A model generated the notes under the pieces. That model worked only from the letters and a program-made list of their open reading frames with translations. It searched no databases and had not been told where the DNA came from. A stretch of 36,519 nt of DNA from Streptomyces sp. SID9727. GTDB taxonomy: Bacteria > Actinomycetota > Actinomycetes > Streptomycetales > Streptomycetaceae. The stretch is taken from assembly GCF_010550605.1 (NCBI RefSeq), contig NZ_JAAGNI010000394.1:1-36519 (forward strand), read 5' to 3'. How positions within the stretch are numbered: the stretch's first letter is position 1; each line of letters starts with the position of its first letter. This document shows, piece by piece, positions 31,401-36,519 of the stretch. Position numbers and translations under genes: made by a program.

Positions 31401-31612
31401 GCGCCATGCACCTGGCCGAAGCACTCGCGCTCGGACTCGACGGGCCGCTGCCCGCCGTCCACCCCGAGAAGGCCACCGCGCGCCCCGCCCGCCCGGCCCC
31501 CGCCGCGAGCCGGCTCGTGACGGGCGCCGCGCTCACCGCACTGACCGCGCTCGGCACGGCCGCGTACGCCGCCCTGCGCCGGAACCGAAGCACGAAGCAC
31601 CACCACCGATAG
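28496..31612 (+). CDS. FAD/Fe-S 2-hydroxyacid dehydrogenase (YdiJ/D-2-hydroxyglutarate dehydrogenase-like)
   Basis: A 1038-residue fusion. Residues about 50-280 form the FAD_binding_4 domain (LSRGGGTSLAGQ, then SLGGMIGNNSCGA). About 290-560 is the FAD-oxidase C-domain (YGHFGQGCVHTRIPF, LSGEHGDGQSRGELL). The 4Fe-4S region has CVGIGNCRSH near 575 followed by VMCPSY, and CLACKGCKSDCPVGVD near 637. The C-terminal half has two CCG-type motifs (CCGLTWISTGQ near 785, CCGLAGNFGFERGHY near 911). It should oxidise a D-2-hydroxyacid (lactate, glycolate or 2-hydroxyglutarate) and pass electrons to the quinone pool. The last 33 residues hold a hydrophobic helix and a basic HHHR tail. The ATG at 28496 follows GAGGAGGAG. 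It heads an operon. Confidence 0.93.
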   Translation: MVTGGNAPADGQHGTDTDPAPDMRALRRELERRVDGEIRFDAGSRGAYATDGSNYRQVPIGVVVPRTVDAGAEAVAVCARHGVPVLSRGGGTSLAGQCTNVAVVIDWTKYCHHLVSVDEAARTCVVEPGIVLDELNRQLADRGLRFGPKPSTHSHCSLGGMIGNNSCGASAQAYGKTVDNVRRLEILTYDGLRCWVGPTSDAEFVEIVGAGGRRAEVYQGLRRIVDAHLADVRQGFPSIPRRVSGYNLDSLLPEKGFDVARALVGSEGTLVTVLRAELDLVPVPPHEAMLVLGYPDICAAADEVPRLLEHSSPTQLEALDGRMAQLMREEDSHVASLDTFPEGDGWLLLQFSGDTQEDVDRQARDLLKALGRDEDDPAVTFSDDPPRERRMLKAREAGLGVTARPPDGRETWEGWEDSAVPPERLGDYLRDLKKLFAEFDYDHPSLYGHFGQGCVHTRIPFALKTAEGVGSFREFLFRAADLVVSYGGSLSGEHGDGQSRGELLPRMYGERLVAAFGEVKALLDPGNRMNPGKVTDPYRTDENLRLGPHWRPANDETHFHYPDDEGSFNRAVMRCVGIGNCRSHSGGVMCPSYRATGEEEHSTRGRARLLFEMLGGHQDTPVTDGWRSTEVRDALDLCLACKGCKSDCPVGVDMATYKSEFLAHHYAGRLRPTAHYSLGWLPLWARLSRIAPRLVNAALDAPGLRRVAKRAAGIADERQPPSFAEESFVEWWRERGLPEPDPADARTVVLWPDTFTSSFHPGIARSAVRVLEDAGFQVAVPRQAVCCGLTWISTGQPATAKKVLRRTVEVLRPWIEAGTPIVGLEPSCTAVFRSDAPELMPHDQDVQRLAGQFRTFAELLVNDAPDDWRPPVLTRRATVQTHCHQHAVTKFDADRELMRRAGLDTEVLDEGCCGLAGNFGFERGHYDLSMDIGEQGVLPAVRGAAPDALVVADGFSCRTQIEQGGTGRRAMHLAEALALGLDGPLPAVHPEKATARPARPAPAASRLVTGAALTALTALGTAAYAALRRNRSTKHHHR

Positions 31613-31624
31613 GAGAGCGAACCC

Positions 31625-33430
31625 ATGGCCACCAAGGTCTCCGACTACGTCCTGCAGCGACTGCGCGAATGGGACGTCGACCACGTCTTCGCCTACGCCG
31701 GCGACGGGATCAACGGGCTGCTCGCCGCCTGGGGGAGGGCCGAGAACAAGCCGAAGTTCGTCCAGGCACGGCACGAGGAGATGGCCGCGTTCCAGGCCGT
31801 CGGCTACGCGAAGTTCTCCGGCAAGGCCGGCGTCTGCGCCGCCACCTCGGGCCCCGGAGCGATCCACCTGCTCAACGGCCTGTACGACGCCAAGCTGGAC
31901 CACGTGCCCGTCGTCGCGATCGTCGGCCAGACCAACCGCAGCGCCATGGGCGGCTCCTACCAGCAGGAGGTGGACCTGCTCAGCCTGTACAAGGACGTGG
32001 CCTCCGAGTTCTGCGAGATGGTCACCGTCCCCGAACAGCTGCCCAACGTCATCGACCGGGCCATGCGCACCGCGTACGCCAAGCGCACCGTGACCGCCGT
32101 CGTCATCCCGGCCGACGTCCAGGAACTGGACTACTCGCCGCCCACCCACGCGTTCAAGATGGTGCCCTCCAGCCTCGGCGCGAGCGCGTACGCGCCCGTC
32201 CCCGCCGAGGACGACATCGCCCGCGCCGCCGAGGTGCTGAACGCGGGCGAGAAGGTCGCGATCCTCGTCGGGCAGGGCGCTCGGGGCGCACGCGCCGAGG
32301 TCGAGCGGCTGGCCGAGCACCTGGGCGCGGGCGTCGCCAAGGCGCTGCTCGGCAAGGACGTCCTGCCCGACGACCTGCCGTACGTGACCGGCTCCATCGG
32401 ACTGCTCGGGACCCGCCCCAGCTACGAGTTGATGCAGGAGTGCGACACCCTGCTGGTGATCGGCTCCAGCTTCCCGTACACCCAGTTCCTGCCCGAACTC
32501 GACCAGGCCCGTGCGGTACAGATCGACATCGACCCCTTCATGATCGGTCTGCGCTACCCGTTCGAGGTCAACCTGATCGGTGACGCCCGGGCCACCCTCG
32601 ACGCCCTGCTGCCGCGCCTCAAGCGCAAGAAGCACGGTTCCTGGCGGAAGAAGATCGAGAAGGACACCGCCAAGTGGTGGGAGGTCATGAAGGGCCGCGC
32701 CGCGGTCGAGGCCGAACCGGTCAACCCCGAGTACGTCGTGCACGCACTCGACGCGCTCCTGCCGGACGACGTCATGGTGGCCTCGGACTCCGGCTCCGCC
32801 GCCAACTGGTACGCCCGGCACCTGCGCTTCCGGGGCAACATGCGCGGCTCCCTCTCCGGCACGCTCGCCACCATGGGCCCCGGCGTGCCGTACGTCATCG
32901 GCGCCAAGTTCGCCCACCCCGACCGGCCCGCCATCGCGATCGTGGGCGACGGGGCGATGCAGATGAACGGCATGGCGGAACTCATCACGATCGCCAAGTA
33001 CTGGCGCGAGTGGGACAACCCCCGCCTGATCGTCGCCGTCCTCAACAACGAGGACCTCAACCAGGTCACCTGGGAGATGCGCGCCATGTCCGGCGCCCCG
33101 CAGTTCCTGCCCTCCCAGTCGCTGCCCGACGTGCGCTACGCCGACTTCGCCCGCTCGGTGGGCCTGGACGGCATCCGCGTCGAGAAGCCCGACCAGGTCG
33201 AGGACGCCTGGCACCGCGCCCTGGCCTGCGACCGGCCGTTCGTCATCGACTTCCGGACCGACCCGGCCGTCCCGCCGATCCCGCCGCACGCCAGCCTGGA
33301 CCAGATCGAGGCCGCCGCGTCCGCCATCGTCAAGGGCGACAGCGACCGGGTGGGCATGGTGCGCCAGGGCTTCAAGGCCAAGGTCCAGGAGATGCTGCCC
33401 GGCCACCACGACGGGTCCTCCGACAAGTGA
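31625..33430 (+). CDS. thiamine pyrophosphate enzyme, pyruvate oxidase/acetolactate synthase-like
   Basis: Protein of 601 residues with the three TPP domains: the N-terminal PYR domain with the catalytic Glu51 (QARHEEMAAFQAVGYAKF), the central domain (AAEVLNAGEKVAILVGQGAR), and the C-terminal PP domain with the TPP-Mg motif GDGAMQMNGMAELITI starting near residue 442 and ending at NN. The best match from memory is the pyruvate oxidase PoxB-like branch, which decarboxylates pyruvate; acetolactate synthase and oxalyl- or glyoxylate-type enzymes are alternatives. The ATG at 31625 has AGGAGAG seven bases upstream. The preceding gene ends 12 bp before, and the stop overlaps the next GTG. Confidence 0.9.
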   Translation: MATKVSDYVLQRLREWDVDHVFAYAGDGINGLLAAWGRAENKPKFVQARHEEMAAFQAVGYAKFSGKAGVCAATSGPGAIHLLNGLYDAKLDHVPVVAIVGQTNRSAMGGSYQQEVDLLSLYKDVASEFCEMVTVPEQLPNVIDRAMRTAYAKRTVTAVVIPADVQELDYSPPTHAFKMVPSSLGASAYAPVPAEDDIARAAEVLNAGEKVAILVGQGARGARAEVERLAEHLGAGVAKALLGKDVLPDDLPYVTGSIGLLGTRPSYELMQECDTLLVIGSSFPYTQFLPELDQARAVQIDIDPFMIGLRYPFEVNLIGDARATLDALLPRLKRKKHGSWRKKIEKDTAKWWEVMKGRAAVEAEPVNPEYVVHALDALLPDDVMVASDSGSAANWYARHLRFRGNMRGSLSGTLATMGPGVPYVIGAKFAHPDRPAIAIVGDGAMQMNGMAELITIAKYWREWDNPRLIVAVLNNEDLNQVTWEMRAMSGAPQFLPSQSLPDVRYADFARSVGLDGIRVEKPDQVEDAWHRALACDRPFVIDFRTDPAVPPIPPHASLDQIEAAASAIVKGDSDRVGMVRQGFKAKVQEMLPGHHDGSSDK

Positions 33431-34554
33431 CCCCGCGCCCCGGCGACGCGGAAGCCCCCCTCATCGACCGGGTGGAGACCGCCGTCTACACCGTGCCCAC
33501 CGACGCCCCCGAGGGCGACGGGACCCTGGCCTGGGACGAGACCACGCTCGTCCTGGTCCGGGTGGGCGCCGGCCCGACGAGCGGCCTCGGCTACACCTAC
33601 GGGGCGCCCGCCACCGCCGCGGCCGTCGACCAACTGCTCGCGGGGGTGGTCACGGGGCGCAGCGCCTGGGACGTGCCCGCCGCCAACGAGGCCATGAGCC
33701 GGGCCGTCCGCAACGCCGGGCGTCCCGGACTCGTCGCCCAGGCGGTGTCCGCCGTGGACATCGCCCTCTGGGACCTGAAGGCCCGCCTCCTGGACCTGCC
33801 GCTGACCCGGCTCCTCGGCGCGAGCCTCCAGGAGGTCCCCGTCTACGGGAGCGGCGGCTTCACCCCGTACGACGACAGCCGGCAGGACCGGCAGCTGCGC
33901 GGCTGGGCGGAGGCCCAGGGCATCCCCCGCGTCAAGATCAAGATCGGCGAGTCCTGGGGCCGCGAGGAGCGGCGCGACCTCGACCGGATCGCGAAGGCCC
34001 GCCGCAGCGTCGGGGACGGCACCGAGCTCTACGTGGACGCCAACGGGGCCTACACCCGCAAACAGGCCGTCCGCGTGGCGCGATGCTTCGAGGAACACGG
34101 CGTGACCTGGTACGAGGAACCCGTCTCCTCCGACGACCCGGCCGGGCTCGCCCAGATCAAGGCGGCCACGACGGCCGACGTGACGGCCGGTGAGTACGGC
34201 TACACCCTGCCGTACTTCTGGCAGCTGGTCACCGCCGGTGCCGTGGACTGCCTCCAGGCGGACGCCACCCGCTGCGGCGGCATCACCGTCTGGCTCCGCG
34301 CCGCCGCGCTCGCCGAGGCCGCCGGGCTCGGCCTCTCCGGACACTGCGCCCCGCACGTCCACGCCCATGCCGCCTCGGCCGTACCCAACCTCCGCCACCT
34401 GGAGTGGTTCCACGACCACGTCCGCATCGAGGACATGTTCTTCGACGGGGTGCTCGACCCGGCCGGCGGCACCGTACGCCCCGGCGCGTCCGGCGCCCCC
34501 GGACACGGCCTGGAACTGCGCGCCGGGGAGGCGGAACGGTACCGCGTCCGGTGA
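33427..34554 (+). CDS. mandelate racemase/muconate lactonizing enzyme (enolase superfamily)
   Basis: Protein of 375 residues with an alpha+beta capping domain and a TIM barrel. All acid-base residues of the mandelate racemase subgroup are visible: Lys170 and Lys172 (RVKIKIG), metal ligands Asp204, Glu230 and Glu256 (YVDANGAY, YEEPVSS, TAGEYGY), and the Asp279-His306 dyad with the same 27-residue spacing as in mandelate racemase. It should remove an alpha proton from a carboxylate, to racemise or dehydrate, for example a sugar acid. The start is the GTG at 33427, whose GTGA overlaps the preceding stop. The GH15 gene follows after 25 bp. Confidence 0.9.
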   Translation: MTPRPGDAEAPLIDRVETAVYTVPTDAPEGDGTLAWDETTLVLVRVGAGPTSGLGYTYGAPATAAAVDQLLAGVVTGRSAWDVPAANEAMSRAVRNAGRPGLVAQAVSAVDIALWDLKARLLDLPLTRLLGASLQEVPVYGSGGFTPYDDSRQDRQLRGWAEAQGIPRVKIKIGESWGREERRDLDRIAKARRSVGDGTELYVDANGAYTRKQAVRVARCFEEHGVTWYEEPVSSDDPAGLAQIKAATTADVTAGEYGYTLPYFWQLVTAGAVDCLQADATRCGGITVWLRAAALAEAAGLGLSGHCAPHVHAHAASAVPNLRHLEWFHDHVRIEDMFFDGVLDPAGGTVRPGASGAPGHGLELRAGEAERYRVR

Positions 34555-34579
34555 CCCGCCGGACCACAGAAGGAGGCGC

Positions 34580-36376
34580 ATGACCCGCCCGCACCCTCCG
34601 CACGACAACCCGCCGCCCCACGTCCTGCGCGAGTACGCCCTCGTCGCCGACGGGGAGCGGGGCGCGCTCATCGGCCCCCAGGGCGACATCGCCTGGCTGT
34701 GCGCCCCGCGCTGGGACTCCGGCGCGGTCTTCGCCGCCCTCATCGGCGGCCCCGGCCATTACACCGTCACGCCCACCGAGCGCTTCGTATGGGGCGGCTC
34801 CTACGAGCCCGGGACACTGATCTGGCGCAACCGCTGGGTCACCGCCGCCGGGGTCATCGAGTGCCACGAGGCCCTGGCCTTCCCCGGCGACGCACGGCAC
34901 GCCGTCCTGCTGCGCAGGATCCACGCCGTGGAGGGCGACGCCCGGGTGACCGTACGCCTCGAACCGCACGCGGACTTCGGCGCGCACCGCTCGCGGGACG
35001 TGCGGCGCGAGCGGCCCGCGGTGTGGACCGGGCACACCGGCCCCCTGCACTGGCGGTGGACCGGGGCCGAGGGCGCCCACCCCGTCCGCGACGGCCACCG
35101 CACGGGCCTGGCGGCGGAACTCACCGTCCCGGCGGGCGGCCACCACGACCTGGTCCTCGAACTCTCCGAGAACGAGGACGACATCCGGCGCGGCGAAGCG
35201 GTGGCCCCGGACCGGGCCTGGCACGCCACCCGGGACGCCTGGGCCCGCGCCGCCGAGCCGCTGCCCGACTGCCTCGCCCCCGACGACGCACGCCACGCCC
35301 ACACCGTGCTGCGCGGCCTCACGAGCGCCTCCGGCGGCATGGTCGCCGCGGCCACCACCAGCCTTCCCGAGCGCGCCGAGGCGGGCCGCAACTACGACTA
35401 CCGGTACGTGTGGATCCGCGACCAGTGCTACGCCGGGCAGGCCGCGGCGGCGGCCGGCGCGCACCGGCTGACCGACGACGCCGTCCGCTTCGTCGCCGCC
35501 CGCCTCCACGAGGACGGCCCCCGGCTCGCGCCCGCCTACACCGTCACCGGCGCCCCCGTGCCCGGCCAGGAGAAACTGCCGCTCCCCGGCTACCCGGGCG
35601 GCGGAAACCGGATCGGCAACCACGTCAACCGGCAGTTCCAGTTCGACGCGTTCGGCGAGGCGCTGCTCCTGTTCGCCGCCGCGGCCCGGACCGGCCGGCT
35701 CGGCCCGGACGGGCGGCGCGCGGCGGACATCGCGGTCGCGGCCGTCGAACGGCGCCACCACGAGCCGGACGCGGGGATCTGGGAGCTGGACGACCGGGCC
35801 TGGACGCACAGCAGGCTCATCTGCGCGGCGGGCCTGCGCGCCATGGCCGAGAACGTCCGCTGTGCGCAGGCGGCCTCCTGGGCCGGACTCGCCGATACGC
35901 TCCTCGCCCGGACGGCGGCCACCAGCACCCACCCGACCGGGCGCTGGCAGCGCGCTCCCGACGACCCCGGACTCGACGCCGCCCTGCTGATGCCCGCGAT
36001 CCGGGGCGGGGTCTCCGCCCGCGACCCCCGGACCGTCCGCACGCTCGACGCCTACCGCGCCGAGCTGACCCACGACCACTACGCGTACCGCTTCCGGCAC
36101 GACGAACGCCCCCTGGCGGAGGCCGAGGGAGCGTTCCTGCTGTGCGGCCACCTGATGGCGCTCGCCGAGCACCAGCAGGGCAACGAGCGCGAGGCGCTGC
36201 GCTGGTTCGAACGCAACCGGGCGGCCTGCGGGCCACCGGGCCTGTTCACCGAGGAGTACGACATCGGCCAGCGGCAGCTGCGCGGCAACCTCCCGCAGGC
36301 GTTCGTCCACGCGCTGATGCTCGAAACCTCCGTCCGCCTCGCCGCACCGGCCCCCACCGAAGGAGAGACACCGTGA
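34580..36376 (+). CDS. glycoside hydrolase family 15 protein (glucoamylase/trehalase-like)
   Basis: Cytoplasmic protein of 598 residues without a signal peptide. The N-terminal beta-sandwich (about 15-215, beginning REYALVADGERGALIGPQGD) is followed by the (alpha/alpha)6 barrel. NYDYRYVWIRDQCYAG is a classic GH15 segment. The acid Glu402 lies in EPDAGIWELDD, and a second Glu pair at 558-559 (FTEEYD) fits the catalytic base. Members cut alpha-1,4 glucans or trehalose, with inversion. The ATG at 34580 has AGGAGG, four bases upstream. The stop overlaps the GTG of the next gene. Confidence 0.92.
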   Translation: MTRPHPPHDNPPPHVLREYALVADGERGALIGPQGDIAWLCAPRWDSGAVFAALIGGPGHYTVTPTERFVWGGSYEPGTLIWRNRWVTAAGVIECHEALAFPGDARHAVLLRRIHAVEGDARVTVRLEPHADFGAHRSRDVRRERPAVWTGHTGPLHWRWTGAEGAHPVRDGHRTGLAAELTVPAGGHHDLVLELSENEDDIRRGEAVAPDRAWHATRDAWARAAEPLPDCLAPDDARHAHTVLRGLTSASGGMVAAATTSLPERAEAGRNYDYRYVWIRDQCYAGQAAAAAGAHRLTDDAVRFVAARLHEDGPRLAPAYTVTGAPVPGQEKLPLPGYPGGGNRIGNHVNRQFQFDAFGEALLLFAAAARTGRLGPDGRRAADIAVAAVERRHHEPDAGIWELDDRAWTHSRLICAAGLRAMAENVRCAQAASWAGLADTLLARTAATSTHPTGRWQRAPDDPGLDAALLMPAIRGGVSARDPRTVRTLDAYRAELTHDHYAYRFRHDERPLAEAEGAFLLCGHLMALAEHQQGNEREALRWFERNRAACGPPGLFTEEYDIGQRQLRGNLPQAFVHALMLETSVRLAAPAPTEGETP

Positions 36377-36519
36377 GCCAGAGCGTCGTCATCACAGGAG
36401 CGAGCGCCGGAATCGGCCGGGCGGTGGCCCGGGCCTTCGGGGCGCGCGGGGCCGACGTGGCCCTGCTCGCCCGGGGCCGGGCCGGACTCGCCGCGGCCGC
36501 CCGTGAGGTGGAGGCGGCC
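36373..36519 (+). CDS. SDR family oxidoreductase, partial (cut by window end)
   Basis: The first 49 residues of a short-chain dehydrogenase are seen: VVITGASAGIGRAVARAFG is the Rossmann nucleotide-binding motif TGxxxGIG. The GTG at 36373 overlaps the TGA of the GH15 gene (GTGA), with GGAGAG upstream. It is the last visible gene of the operon; substrate unknown. Confidence 0.85.
   Translation, partial: MSQSVVITGASAGIGRAVARAFGARGADVALLARGRAGLAAAAREVEAA

Noticed and set aside
1..36519. Mobile element, prophage, CRISPR array, tRNA or rRNA
   Set aside because: No transposase, integrase or terminal repeats, no regular repeat-spacer units and no RNA gene sequence were seen by eye.

Overview
The window is very GC-rich (codon third positions almost all G or C), has many GTG starts and GTGA/ATGA start-stop overlaps, and carries actinobacterial families: DUF5709, DUF6328, ANTAR regulators, a TIGR03557-type F420 luciferase-like oxidoreductase and a YbdK-type carboxylate-amine ligase. 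Together these point to Streptomyces or a close relative. No RNA genes, CRISPR arrays, insertion sequences or phage genes were seen. It looks like a chromosomal stretch rich in general-stress and stationary-phase genes.

Layout. (1) 1-7352, all minus: an MFS exporter cut by the window edge, a two-domain VOC protein, then a tight operon read as FUSC membrane protein > molybdopterin oxidoreductase > helical-bundle protein, preceded by two small acidic proteins (DUF5709 and a 62-residue protein). (2) 7441-11707: a large-subunit catalase (KatE type) divergent from an APC permease, each with a SigB-like promoter (GNNT-N15/16-GGGTAY), then a DUF2568 membrane protein. (3) 11881-17723: a class II glutamine amidotransferase, a DJ-1/PfpI protein, a heme-oxygenase-like iron enzyme with a SigB-like promoter, a GAF-ANTAR regulator divergent from a PAS-GAF protein, and a carboxylate-amine ligase. 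(4) 17779-21477, minus: CYP152-type P450 > SDR > Orn/Lys/Arg decarboxylase, with a duplicated palindrome between the last two. (5) 21852-25626, plus: a CsbD-like small protein, zinc alcohol dehydrogenase, NAD-dependent epimerase, isochorismatase-type hydrolase and HAD phosphatase. (6) 25690-28202: a VOC protein divergent from an F420-type oxidoreductase, a DUF6328 membrane protein, and a small basic protein with a SAP/Rho-N-like end. (7) 28496 to the window end, plus: a tightly packed operon of FAD/Fe-S 2-hydroxyacid dehydrogenase, pyruvate-oxidase-like TPP enzyme, mandelate racemase-like enolase-superfamily enzyme, GH15 glycosidase and the start of an SDR.

Working together: catalase, DJ-1, the CsbD-like protein, the SDR, DUF5709 and the SigB-like promoters suggest an oxidative/osmotic stress regulon. 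The last operon suggests a respiratory carbon-scavenging route (2-hydroxyacid to 2-oxoacid to decarboxylated product) linked to sugar or sugar-acid handling. The most unusual items are a molybdopterin oxidoreductase whose N-terminal 4Fe-4S cysteines are all replaced (A, H, D, D) while the Mo-ligand cysteine remains, a CYP152 enzyme with the OleT-like distal histidine, a perfect 22-bp tandem repeat of a TetR-operator-like palindrome, and duplicated segments spanning stop codons at three gene ends.
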